64,000 nucleotides of DNA from an uncultured Microbacterium sp. (GTDB lineage Bacteria; Actinomycetota; Actinomycetes; Actinomycetales; Microbacteriaceae): NCBI GenBank assembly GCA_913774665.1, contig CAJYHN010000013.1:62001-126000 (forward strand), read 5' to 3'. The notes below the pieces were generated by a model. That model was not told the DNA's origin, did no database searches, and worked only from the letters and a program-made list of their open reading frames with translations. Of the stretch, positions 54,285-62,629 are shown one piece after another; positions within the stretch are counted from its first letter, which is position 1; every line of letters begins with the position of its first letter. The position numbers and the translations under genes were made by a program.

Positions 54285-54719
54285 ATGACCGATGTGATTG
54301 ACGCACCCCGTTTCGACACGAAGGTGGTCGTGGTGCTCGCAGCCGACCTCGCCGCGTGGCAGGAACTCAACATGACGGCGTTCCTGATGTCGGGTATCGC
54401 CACCAGCTCGGGTGACCTCGTCGGGGAGCCCTACCGCGACGCCGACGGCACGACCTACCTGCCGATGCTCCGCCAGCCGGTCATCGTGCTCACAGCCGTC
54501 GGCGACGCCCTTGCCCGAGCACGGGCCAAGGCCGCCGCACGCGACGACGTCGCCCTGGCGATCTACACCCGCGAGCTCTTCGGGACGTCGCACGACGCCG
54601 CCAACCGCGCCGCGGTCGCCGCCGTGACGGCATCCGATCTCGATCTGGTCGGCATCGCCGTGCGCGGTCCGCGCAACGTCGTCGACCGGGTGGTCAAGGG
54701 GGCGACGTTCCACGCGTGA
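54285..54719 (+). CDS. DUF2000-family protein
   Basis: 144 residues. The pattern KVVVVLAADLAAWQELNMTAFLMSGIA and YLPMLRQPVIVL is that of DUF2000, a small alpha/beta protein of unknown biochemical activity. It is divergent from the AraC gene and probably controlled by it. A hairpin stands 11 bp after its stop. Confidence 0.85.
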   Translation: MTDVIDAPRFDTKVVVVLAADLAAWQELNMTAFLMSGIATSSGDLVGEPYRDADGTTYLPMLRQPVIVLTAVGDALARARAKAAARDDVALAIYTRELFGTSHDAANRAAVAAVTASDLDLVGIAVRGPRNVVDRVVKGATFHA

Positions 54720-54730
54720 GGGGACGACGA

Positions 54731-54759
54731 AGGGCCGGACGCCCACGGCATCCGGCCCT
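54731..54759. terminator. Bidirectional hairpin between DUF2000 and the 35-aa gene
   Basis: AGGGCCGGA and its exact complement TCCGGCCCT enclose an 11-base loop. It follows the DUF2000 stop by 11 bp and lies 34 bp beyond the stop of the convergent 35-aa ORF, so it can end both transcripts. Confidence 0.75.
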
Positions 54760-54792
54760 CTCGTACGAACCCCGCTCGGAGGTTTCGGACGA

Positions 54793-54900
54793 CTAGTTGC
54801 CGCCGTTGATCACCGACAGGTACGAGCCGAAGGGGCGCGCGGTGTCGAGATCGGCGAAGTCGTCGGCAAGGCCCTCGTGAGGCATGTTCTCGTTCTGCAT
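54793..54900 (-). CDS. 35-aa small protein, unknown
   Basis: From ATG 54900 the frame reads 35 residues: an acidic first half (QNENMPHEGLADDFADLD) then RPFGSYLSVINGGN. 33 of 36 codons end in G or C, which is a strong coding signal for so short a frame. It lies between a bidirectional hairpin and a 69-aa gene on the same strand. No good Shine-Dalgarno sequence is seen, so it may be leaderless. The acidic leader-like half and short Gly/Asn-rich tail recall a peptide precursor, but no maturation enzyme is near. Confidence 0.45.
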   Translation of the reverse strand: MQNENMPHEGLADDFADLDTARPFGSYLSVINGGN

Positions 54901-54963
54901 GAACCAAGTGTCCGCGAGCGGCCGTCGCCGCGGAGGGTGGTTGACAACGGCCTAATATCTCGC

Positions 54964-55173
54964 CTAGCTAACTACTCTTCCCTCTAGAGATTGGATGCGC
55001 TGCTCGAGGAAGGCGATGTAATCGGCCATGTACGCGAGCTTCGCCTCGAGACGGTCGAGCCGCGGGCTGATGTGGCCCTGGTTGTAGTGCAACGGGGTTT
55101 TGAGGGGGACGTCCGCGTCGATCTTCGCGAGCACGGTGCGCAGCGGGTTCGAGCCATCGGCGGTATTCGTCAT
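54964..55173 (-). CDS. 69-aa coiled-coil protein, unknown
   Basis: 69 residues. The second half (SPRLDRLEAKLAYMADYIAFLEQRIQ) shows a clear heptad pattern of a coiled coil. No enzyme or signal motif. ATG 55173 is close behind ynfA on the same strand. It lies just upstream of the 35-aa ORF on the same strand. Confidence 0.55.
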   Translation of the reverse strand: MTNTADGSNPLRTVLAKIDADVPLKTPLHYNQGHISPRLDRLEAKLAYMADYIAFLEQRIQSLEGRVVS

Positions 55174-55192
55174 GACGCCAGCGTAGGCGCGC

Positions 55193-55552
55193 TCAGGCGT
55201 TCGGCGCGTGATCCGTCCCGGCCAGCACCGGTGCGAGCATGATGATCGCCGCGCCCACGAGGGCCACCGCGGACCCGACGTAGTCCCATACGGTCGGTCG
55301 GAACCCGTCGACGACGATCCCCCACGCCAACGAACCCGCGATGAAGACTCCGCCGTAGGCCGCGAGCACGCGCCCGAAGCTCGCCTCAGGCTGCAGAGCC
55401 GCGACGAACCCGTAGGCGCCGAGGGCCACGATGCCCAGAAGCGCCAGCCACCACCCGCGGTTCTCGCGGACGGCCTGCCACACGAGCCACGCCCCGCCGA
55501 TCTCGGCGATCGCGGCCACGGCGAACAGGATCACGATGCGCGTGGTGGTCAT
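55193..55552 (-). CDS. ynfA: YnfA family (UPF0060) membrane protein
   Basis: 119 residues with four TM helices: [56 protein letters not shown] and [16 protein letters not shown]. This exact layout is UPF0060/YnfA, a small multidrug-exporter-like protein whose exact role is unsettled. ATG 55552. Confidence 0.92.
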   Translation of the reverse strand: MTTTRIVILFAVAAIAEIGGAWLVWQAVRENRGWWLALLGIVALGAYGFVAALQPEASFGRVLAAYGGVFIAGSLAWGIVVDGFRPTVWDYVGSAVALVGAAIIMLAPVLAGTDHAPNA

Positions 55553-55690
55553 GCCGCCATTATCGACCGCGCCATCCGAGCGGCCCCACCGTGACCGAGC
55601 GGGTTACGCCCCAAAACCGGCAGATGACGGGTGCGGAACATTTGAGGGGACTGCGCTTCGCGGCCGCTACGGTTCCCTCAGGAGGTACCC

Positions 55691-55903
55691 ATGACTCGAC
55701 CTCGCACGGTGACCCACATCTACACCCTGGCGGGCGGCTGGCAGAAGGCGCACCGCGGGCCCCTCACGGCGGACCTCGCCGAGGATCTGCGCCGCTCCGG
55801 CGTGACCATGGTTCGCGCGCGAAGAGGGCTCTTCGACAGCCGCGAGATCTCGCTACGCGACTATCCGCCACGTCGGACGGAAGCACCGGTCCTCCCCGGC
55901 TGA
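55691..55903 (+). CDS. 70-aa protein of unknown function
   Basis: 70 residues starting TRPRTVTHIYTLAGGWQKAHRG. CAGGAGG stands six bases before ATG 55691, a strong ribosome site. The sequence is basic with an Arg-rich middle (VRARRGLFDSRE). No known family recognised. Confidence 0.6.
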   Translation: MTRPRTVTHIYTLAGGWQKAHRGPLTADLAEDLRRSGVTMVRARRGLFDSREISLRDYPPRRTEAPVLPG

Positions 55904-56011
55904 CAATCGGCGGCGAGCGGCGCGAAGACGGCGGACCGCCGAGGCGTCCCTCCCGGCTTCGGAATGCGTCACGCCCGACCCCGACGGGTGGCCGCGCGCA
56001 GGGACACCCGG

Positions 56012-56692
56012 TCAGTGGCTTTCGCTGCGCACGAGCGGTTGCTCCCCGTCGAATTTCGCTCGAGCGATGGAGTCCGCCTCCCAGGAACCTCCCTCGAATC
56101 GACACTGCGAGAACGTCGCCGCACCGAAATCCGACATAGTGACGACCGTGCGCACGAACCGACAGTCGATGAACGTCGCCTGCCGCCACTCCTGCCCCGT
56201 GAATCGGGCCCCTTCGAAATCGCACCCACGAAACACCACGCCGCGACCGCCGCTCGTCGTGGTCGCCCGCAGGCTGCCCTCGAAATGCGCACCCGTGAAG
56301 GTGCAGCGGTCGAACACGGCTCTGTCCATGAGGACGTGGCGGATCTTCGTCTCGACGAACAACGTGTCGACCACGTGCGCCCGCAGCAGGGTGGCGCGCT
56401 CGAATGTCGACCGCGTGAAGTCGCAAGCCGAGATGGTGGCGTCGGTGAACGTGCTCCCGAGACGCGCGAAACGGAGGTCGACGCGTTCGAGATGGGCACC
56501 CTGCATCCACGCGCTCCACAATTCAGGAGCCGCGGTACTGTTCAGCACGACGCCGGCGAGATCCGTGCCACGCAGCTCCACGGGGGTCGATGTGTCCAGG
56601 AGCGTGTCGAGGAGGACCTGGCGATCGCTCCGGTAGCTCTCCCGTTTCCAGCGCTGGCGGAGTTCACCGATCTCTTTCGCTGTGATCGCCAT
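56012..56692 (-). CDS. Pentapeptide-repeat protein
   Basis: 226 residues. From about residue 40 the sequence runs in A(D/N)Lxx-like steps: DLAGVVL, HLERVDLRFARL, CDFTRSTFERATLL, AVFDRCTFTGAHFEG, CDFEGARFTG, SQCRFEGGSW. These form a right-handed quadrilateral beta helix. Such proteins may mimic DNA and bind gyrase, or act as scaffolds; no specific function is shown here. ATG 56692. Confidence 0.85.
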   Translation of the reverse strand: MAITAKEIGELRQRWKRESYRSDRQVLLDTLLDTSTPVELRGTDLAGVVLNSTAAPELWSAWMQGAHLERVDLRFARLGSTFTDATISACDFTRSTFERATLLRAHVVDTLFVETKIRHVLMDRAVFDRCTFTGAHFEGSLRATTTSGGRGVVFRGCDFEGARFTGQEWRQATFIDCRFVRTVVTMSDFGAATFSQCRFEGGSWEADSIARAKFDGEQPLVRSESH

Positions 56693-56807
56693 CCTCCGAT
56701 CCTACGAGCGGCCGCTCCGGAGAGAACGGACCCTCACCTCGGGGTGCGCGAGGTCCTGCATCCCGTGTCTCGAATCGGCGAAGACCGCGGGAGTGAGGTG
56801 AGAACCG

Positions 56808-57470
56808 TCAGTGGCCGGGGCGGAGCAGACCGCTCTCGTACGCGGCGATCACGAGCTGCGCGCGGTCGTGTGCACCGAGCTTCACCATGGTGTTCTTGAC
56901 GTGTGACTTCGCCGTGTGCGGCGAGATGAACAGCTCCCCGGCGATCTCGTCGTTCGAGCGTCCGCGGGCCACGAGCAGCAGCACCTCGCGCTCGCGATCG
57001 GTCAGCGCCCCGAGAGACGGGGGCGCGCCCACCTGTGTGGGCGCCGCACGCACCCAGGTCTCGATCAGCGCGCGCGTCGCCGTCGGCGACAGAAGCGCCC
57101 CGCCCTCGTGGACCGCGAGCACGGCGCGGACGATGTCGTCGGGCTCGGCGCCCTTACCGATGAACCCACTGGCTCCGGCGCGCAGAGCCGAGACGACGTA
57201 TTCGTCCTCCTCGAAGGTCGTCAGGATGAGCACTCGGGTCTCCGCGAGCGCGGGGTCGGCGCAGATCACCGCCGTGGCGTCGATGCCGTCCATCCGCGGC
57301 ATCCGGATGTCGCACACCACCACATCGGGGCGGAGGCGCCGGGCGAGCGCGACCGCCGCCTCGCCGTCGGCCGCCTCGCCCACGACCGTGATCCCCTCGG
57401 CCGCGTCCAGCAGGTCGCGGACGGCGGAGCGGATGAGCGACTGGTCGTCGACGACGATCACGGTGGTCAC
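56808..57470 (-). CDS. NarL/LuxR-family response regulator
   Basis: 220 residues. The receiver has VIVVDDQSLIRSAV with DD, phospho-Asp in VVCDIRMPRMDG (about residue 54), T in ILTTFEE and Lys in GFIGKGA. The LuxR HTH (about 155-215) has LTDREREVLLLVARGRSNDEIAGELF. GTG 57470 overlaps the kinase stop by 4 bp, so the pair is one operon. It probably controls the divergent ABC exporter. Confidence 0.93.
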   Translation of the reverse strand: MTTVIVVDDQSLIRSAVRDLLDAAEGITVVGEAADGEAAVALARRLRPDVVVCDIRMPRMDGIDATAVICADPALAETRVLILTTFEEDEYVVSALRAGASGFIGKGAEPDDIVRAVLAVHEGGALLSPTATRALIETWVRAAPTQVGAPPSLGALTDREREVLLLVARGRSNDEIAGELFISPHTAKSHVKNTMVKLGAHDRAQLVIAAYESGLLRPGH

Positions 57471-58675
57471 GGGGCGGTCTCCGATCGAGCGGGGGCAGGG
57501 AGGGGAAGATGCGCCGCCAACCGGAAGCCGCCGGGAGCGAGACCGGCGTCGAGCACGCCGCGCACGGCGTCGACGCGCTCGCGCAGGCCGAGGAGCCCGA
57601 AACCCGACGCCGGCGGCGCTTCGACGGGGTCGGGCACGCGATCCAGGGGATTCGTCACCACGACTTCGAAGGCGTCCCCGTCACGACGCATCAGCACGTG
57701 CGCGCGGCGGGTGGTGCCGTGCTTCACGGCGTTCGTGAGTCCCTCCTGCACCACACGGTAGGCCACGATGCCGATCCCGATCGGGATGCCGGAGGCCTCG
57801 GTATCCGTTCCGATCTCGTCGCGCACGACGACGTCCCACCCCGCGACCCGCACCGACTCGATCAGCTCGGGAACACGCGCCAGACCGGGTTGCTCCCGCG
57901 CCGCGGCCTCGTCGGGGGCGCGGAGCACGCTGAGCATCGCCCCGATCTCACCGAGCACGTCGCGCGAAGTCGTGCGGATGATGCCGAGCGCCTCGTGTGC
58001 TTTCTCGGGCCGCGTCTCGAGTGCCGACGACGCCACCCCCGCGTTCAGGCTGATCACCGAGATCCGGTGGGCGACGGCGTCGTGCAGGTCGCGCGCGATG
58101 CGCAGGCGCTCCTCGGTGACGCGGCGCCGGGCCTCGGACTCGCGGGTCTCTTCGGCCCTTCGAGCCCGCTCCTCCACCGCTTGGACGTACGCGCGCCGCG
58201 ACCGCGATGCGTCGCCGACGGCGCCCGCGAGCGCCAGGGCGAGCGCCACCTGCAGAAAACGCGTGTCCATACCCGTCACGACCATGATGACGAGGCTCGC
58301 GGCCGTGACCACCGCCACGGCCACGAGCGCAGCCGGAACCGAGGTGCGCCGCGTCGTCCGCTGAGCGAGGGCGTACATCGTGACGATCAGCGCGAGGGTC
58401 GCTCCCGGGGAGAGGGTCCCCAGGCTCAGTGCGCCGAGGTACAGGGCGACGCACGCGGCGAGCGCCAGACGAGGGCGGAAGCGACGCACCGGCAACACCA
58501 GGGCGGGCAGCAGGACGAGCACGAGAGCGAGCGGATTCGCGGGTCGCATCTCTTCGACGGGGATCGGCGCGAACGCGGGCCCGATGATGAGCAGCGCGAA
58601 GCCGAGGTCGACCAGCCAGGGGTGCGCGGTCCGAAGCACCCGCGGCGCGGACATCGTGGTCTCGGGGGCGCTCAC
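57467..58675 (-). CDS. Sensor histidine kinase (HisKA_3)
   Basis: 402 residues. Five or so TM helices in the first 150 residues (no large sensor domain). The phospho-acceptor His is in RIARDLHDAVAHRISVI (about residue 205), and the ATP-binding region has VVQEGLTNAVKHGT and GFGLLGLRERVDAVRG. This is the DesK/LiaS-like intramembrane sensor kinase type, which often senses envelope stress or peptides. GTG 58675. It is divergent from the ABC exporter with 132 bp between, which contains CCCCCGTGGGGG-type palindromes. Confidence 0.92.
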   Translation of the reverse strand: MSAPETTMSAPRVLRTAHPWLVDLGFALLIIGPAFAPIPVEEMRPANPLALVLVLLPALVLPVRRFRPRLALAACVALYLGALSLGTLSPGATLALIVTMYALAQRTTRRTSVPAALVAVAVVTAASLVIMVVTGMDTRFLQVALALALAGAVGDASRSRRAYVQAVEERARRAEETRESEARRRVTEERLRIARDLHDAVAHRISVISLNAGVASSALETRPEKAHEALGIIRTTSRDVLGEIGAMLSVLRAPDEAAAREQPGLARVPELIESVRVAGWDVVVRDEIGTDTEASGIPIGIGIVAYRVVQEGLTNAVKHGTTRRAHVLMRRDGDAFEVVVTNPLDRVPDPVEAPPASGFGLLGLRERVDAVRGVLDAGLAPGGFRLAAHLPLPAPARSETAP

Positions 58676-58807
58676 CGGTCCAGTCTGTCGTCTCGACAGG
58701 CCCCGGTCGATCGCCCCGGAGGGTCATTCGCGAATACCCCCGTGGGGGGAGTCGTCCTCCCCGGCGGTGGGACGCGGCATCCGGAGTCCGAACGCGAGGG
58801 TGGGGTC

Positions 58808-59515
58808 ATGGCATCCGATCCCGCTCCCCCACTCCTCTCGGTCACCGACCTGCACAAGTCGTACGGTCGCGGCTCCGCCCGCTTCGACGCCCTGCGCGGG
58901 GTGACCCTCGACATCCACCGCGGCGAGAGCATCGCCATCCTCGGCAAGAGCGGCTCGGGCAAGTCGACGCTCATGCACCTGCTGGCTCTGATGGACGCGC
59001 CCACGCGCGGCACCGTGCTTCTGGACGGAGTGGATGCCACGACCCTGCGCGGACGCCGGCTCAACCGCACGCGCAACAAGACGTTCGGTTTCGTGTTCCA
59101 GCAGTTCTTCCTCACCCCGACCGCCTCGGTGTTCGACAACGTCGTCCTGCCGCTGAAGATCGCCGGCGTGGGGCGTGGCGAGCGCAAGCGCCGGGGGCTG
59201 GCTGCCCTGGCCGAGCTCGACATGGGCGACAAGGCCCGCAACAAGGCCACGGCCCTCTCGGGTGGGCAGAAGCAGCGCGCCGTGATCGCGCGCGCCCTGG
59301 TGAACGACCCGCAGGTGATCTTCGCCGACGAACCGACCGGAAACCTGGATTCGGCCACCGGAGCGGTGGTCGAGGACATCCTCTTCCGCCTCAACCGCGA
59401 GCACGGCATCACCCTCATCATCGTCACGCACGACGAAGACCTCGCGGCCCGGTGCGACCGCCGCGTGCAGATCCGCGACGGACTCATCGTCGCTGAGGAA
59501 CGGAGCGCGGCATGA
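58808..59515 (+). CDS. MacB-like ABC transporter ATP-binding protein
   Basis: 235 residues. Walker A GKSGSGKST, signature LSGGQKQR, Walker B VIFADEPTGNLDS and the switch His in VTHDED are all present, as in MacB/LolD-type ATPases. GGGTGGGG stands about six bases before ATG 58808. The stop overlaps the permease by 4 bp. It energises the FtsX-like permease, perhaps exporting peptides or removing lipids in response to the divergent sensor kinase. Confidence 0.93.
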   Translation: MASDPAPPLLSVTDLHKSYGRGSARFDALRGVTLDIHRGESIAILGKSGSGKSTLMHLLALMDAPTRGTVLLDGVDATTLRGRRLNRTRNKTFGFVFQQFFLTPTASVFDNVVLPLKIAGVGRGERKRRGLAALAELDMGDKARNKATALSGGQKQRAVIARALVNDPQVIFADEPTGNLDSATGAVVEDILFRLNREHGITLIIVTHDEDLAARCDRRVQIRDGLIVAEERSAA

Positions 59516-60804
59516 AGACCCTCGATCTGGTGAGCACCGCCGTCGCCAACACGTTCCGCTCGAAGACCCGCACGATCCTCACGGTGCTGGCGATCTTCGT
59601 CGGCGCGTTCACCCTGACCATCACCAATGGGCTCGGCACCGGCATCAACGCCTTCATCGACAGCACCGTCAGCGCGATGGGCGCCTCAGACGCGCTGACC
59701 GTGACCAAGACGAGCACGGATGCGGCGGCATCCACCGCTCCCCGGAAATACGATCCGGATGCCATCTCGTCGGGGCGTCAGGCGGGCCCTCCCGGAACGA
59801 CGAGCGAGGTGACCGCGCTCACCGACCAGGACATCACGACGCTCGCTGCGGTGCCCGGCATCGCGCGGGTCGTACCGGTGAAGTCCGTGACGATCGACTA
59901 CGTGCAGGCGCCGGGCGGCGATCCGTACGTCGCCCGGGCCGGGAGCCTCGTGGCGGGGCAGACGCCGCAGATGGGCGCGGGGGTGGCGCCCGACGACGGT
60001 TCGCAGGCGCTGCAGGTCGCTCTCCCCGACGCGTTGGTCGAGCCGATGGGCTTCGCCGACGCCGCCGCCGCCGTGGGCGCCACCGTGACCATCGCGGTCA
60101 CCGATCCGATCCGCACCCAGCACACGGTCGAGGCGACCGTGACCGGGGTGACCGAGGAGGCTTTCGGCAGCACCACGACGCTGACGACGAACGCCGCGCT
60201 CGAGAACGCCCTGTCGGCCGCGCAGAACACCGGCGTCCCCGCCGACCAACTCGACCGGTACGCCTCGGCGAGCGCGACGATGGCAGCGGGCGCGAACGTG
60301 ACCGATGTGAAGGCCGCGCTCACCGACGCCGGCTACACGGGGACGACGGTCGCTGATCAGTTGGGCACGTTCGAAGCGGTGATCAACGGGATCGTGCGGG
60401 TGTTGAACGCCTTCGCGATCATCGCTCTGCTGGCCGCGAGCTTCGGCATCGTCAACACCCTGCTCATGTCGGTGCAGGAGCGCACCCGTGAGATCGGCCT
60501 GATGAAGGCGATGGGGATGGGCAGCGGGCGCGTGTTCTCGCTGTTCAGCCTCGAGGCGATCTTCATCGGCCTGCTGGGCAGCGCGCTCGGCGCGGTCGTG
60601 GCGATCGGGGTGGGGACGGCGGTCAGCGCCCAACTCGCGACCAGTCTGTTCAGCGACCTGCCCGGACTGCAGCTCATCGCCTTCGATCCGGTGTCGATCG
60701 TCGTGACGACGCTCGCGGTGATGGGGATCGCGTTCCTCGCCGGAACCCTGCCCGCGGCCCGCGCCGCTCGCGCCGACCCGGTCGAGTCACTGCGGTACGA
60801 GTGA
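59512..60804 (+). CDS. MacB/FtsX-like ABC transporter permease
   Basis: 430 residues. One TM near residue 20 (ILTVLAIFVGAFTLTITNG), a large extracellular domain (about 50-290), then three TM helices with FGIVNTLLMSVQERTREIGLMKAMGM and FLAGTLPAARAARADPVESLRYE at the C-terminus, the FtsX hallmark. It makes the membrane part of the MacB-like exporter. A hairpin follows the stop. Confidence 0.93.
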   Translation: MKTLDLVSTAVANTFRSKTRTILTVLAIFVGAFTLTITNGLGTGINAFIDSTVSAMGASDALTVTKTSTDAAASTAPRKYDPDAISSGRQAGPPGTTSEVTALTDQDITTLAAVPGIARVVPVKSVTIDYVQAPGGDPYVARAGSLVAGQTPQMGAGVAPDDGSQALQVALPDALVEPMGFADAAAAVGATVTIAVTDPIRTQHTVEATVTGVTEEAFGSTTTLTTNAALENALSAAQNTGVPADQLDRYASASATMAAGANVTDVKAALTDAGYTGTTVADQLGTFEAVINGIVRVLNAFAIIALLAASFGIVNTLLMSVQERTREIGLMKAMGMGSGRVFSLFSLEAIFIGLLGSALGAVVAIGVGTAVSAQLATSLFSDLPGLQLIAFDPVSIVVTTLAVMGIAFLAGTLPAARAARADPVESLRYE

Positions 60805-60810
60805 GACGGG

Positions 60811-60844
60811 GGCCGGTGCCCGGGCACGCCCCGACGCACCGGCC
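60811..60844 (+). terminator. Hairpin after the ABC permease gene
   Basis: GGCCGGTGC and its exact complement GCACCGGCC enclose a 16-base loop, beginning seven bases after the permease stop. No T-run. Confidence 0.65.
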
Positions 60845-60899
60845 TCCGACGCGTCGACCGGCGTAGCGTGGGTTCGGTCACTCGACGCCGAGGGGGAAC

Positions 60900-62567
60900 A
60901 TGGACGCCGACGTCATCATCATCGGAGCGGGACTCGCGGGTCTCGTCGCGAGCGCCGAACTGGCCCGCGCGGGGAAGAGCGTGATCATCGTCGAGCAGGA
61001 GAACGCCGCCAACCTCGGGGGGCAGGCGTTCTGGTCGTTCGGCGGGATCTTCCTCGTCGACTCCCCCATGCAGCGCCGCCTCGGGGTGAAGGACTCCCTC
61101 GACCTCGCCTGGCAGGACTGGCAGGGCTCCGCCGGATGGGACCGTCTCGACGGCCCGCACCCCGAGGACGAGTGGGCGCAGAAGTGGGGTCGCGCGTACG
61201 TCGAGTTCGCCGCCGGCGAGAAGCGGTCCTGGCTGCAGCAGCAGGGCGTGAAGTTCACTCCGGTGGTCGGGTGGGCGGAGCGCGGGTCGTTCACCGCCGG
61301 CGGCCACGGCAACTCCGTCCCCCGCTTTCACGTGCCGTGGGGAACGGGCACGGGCATCTCGGAACCCTTCGCCGATCGGGCGAGAGAAGCGGATGCCGTG
61401 GACCTCCGCTTCCGCCATCGCGTCGACGGGCTGGTGTTCACCGACGGCGCCGTCACCGGGGTGCGCGGCGCGATCCTCGCCCCCGACGACGCACCCCGCG
61501 GGGTGTCGTCGTCACGCGAGGTGGTCGACGCCTTCGAGCTGTCGGCGCAGGCGGTCGTCATCGCCTCGGGCGGGATCGGCGGCGACCACGAGCGCGTGCG
61601 CCGCTGGTGGCCCGAGCGCCTCGGCACTCCCCCGCGCACGATGGTGACCGGCGTCCCCGCTCATGTCGACGGACGCATGCTCGACATCGCGGCCGATCAG
61701 GGCGTGCGCCTGGTCAACCGCGATCGCATGTGGCACTACACCGAGGGGCTGCAGAACTGGAACCCCGTGTGGCCGGGTCACGGCATCCGGATCCTCCCCG
61801 GTCCCTCCTCGATGTGGCTCGATGCGCGCGGCCGTCGACTGCCCGCGCCCGGGCTGCCCGGATACGACACCCTCGGCACCCTGAAACTGCTGCGCACGAC
61901 CCCCGACCTCGTCGATCACGACTACTCGTGGTTCGTGCTCGACCAGACGATCGTCAAGAAGGAGTTCGCCCTCTCGGGCTCGGAGCAGAACCCCGACATC
62001 ACCAACCGCGATCTGGCCCTGCTGCTTCGCACGCGACTCGGACGCGCCGCTCCCGGCCCGGTCGAGGATTTCAAAGAGCACGGGGCGGACTTCGTCGTCG
62101 CCGACACGCTCACCGAACTCGTGCGCGGAATGAACGCCCTCACCGGCGACGACCTCATCGACGAGGAGTCGCTGCGAGAGCAGATCGTGGCGCGCGACCG
62201 CGAGGTCGTGAACCCGTACTCGAAAGACGCGCAGACCATCGGCATCCAGAACAGCCGCCGCTTCCGCGGAGACCGCCTGTTCCGCACGGTCCCCGCCCAT
62301 GCGATCCTCGATCCCCGCCACGGCCCGCTCATCGCCGTCCGGCTCTGGATCGTCACGCGCAAGACCCTCGGCGGAATCCAGACCGACCTCGACGGCCGTG
62401 CCCTGAACGCAGACGGGATGCCGATCCCCGGCCTCTACGCGGCGGGCGAGGCCGCGGGGTTCGGCGGGGGCGGAGCCCACGGGTACAACGCCCTCGAGGG
62501 GACCTTCCTCGGCGGGTGCCTGTTCACCGGGCGGACGGTGGGGAGGGCGCTGGCGGGGGCGGTGTGA
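60900..62567 (+). CDS. FAD-dependent dehydrogenase (fumarate reductase/KstD-like)
   Basis: 555 residues. The dinucleotide-binding motif IIIGAGLAGLVASAEL is at the N-terminus, then VEQENAANLGGQAFWS, VVIASGGIGGD in the middle and LYAAGEAAGFGGGGAHG near the C-terminus, where the second FAD-contact motif lies. This is the FAD_binding_2 type of flavocytochrome c or ketosteroid dehydrogenase; substrate unknown. ATG 60900 after AGGGGGAAC is well placed. A hairpin between it and the convergent desaturase ends both. Confidence 0.9.
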   Translation: MDADVIIIGAGLAGLVASAELARAGKSVIIVEQENAANLGGQAFWSFGGIFLVDSPMQRRLGVKDSLDLAWQDWQGSAGWDRLDGPHPEDEWAQKWGRAYVEFAAGEKRSWLQQQGVKFTPVVGWAERGSFTAGGHGNSVPRFHVPWGTGTGISEPFADRAREADAVDLRFRHRVDGLVFTDGAVTGVRGAILAPDDAPRGVSSSREVVDAFELSAQAVVIASGGIGGDHERVRRWWPERLGTPPRTMVTGVPAHVDGRMLDIAADQGVRLVNRDRMWHYTEGLQNWNPVWPGHGIRILPGPSSMWLDARGRRLPAPGLPGYDTLGTLKLLRTTPDLVDHDYSWFVLDQTIVKKEFALSGSEQNPDITNRDLALLLRTRLGRAAPGPVEDFKEHGADFVVADTLTELVRGMNALTGDDLIDEESLREQIVARDREVVNPYSKDAQTIGIQNSRRFRGDRLFRTVPAHAILDPRHGPLIAVRLWIVTRKTLGGIQTDLDGRALNADGMPIPGLYAAGEAAGFGGGGAHGYNALEGTFLGGCLFTGRTVGRALAGAV

Positions 62568-62586
62568 GCGGGACCACGTGATACCG

Positions 62587-62621
62587 GCAGAGGGGCCCCG
62601 CGCGATGCGGAGCCCCTCTGC
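62587..62621. terminator. Bidirectional hairpin between dehydrogenase and desaturase
   Basis: GCAGAGGGGC and GCCCCTCTGC form a 10-bp stem with an inner CCGC/GCGG pair. The hairpin stands 20 bp after the dehydrogenase stop and nine bases after the convergent desaturase stop. Confidence 0.8.
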
Positions 62622-62629
62622 GGTGAGCG

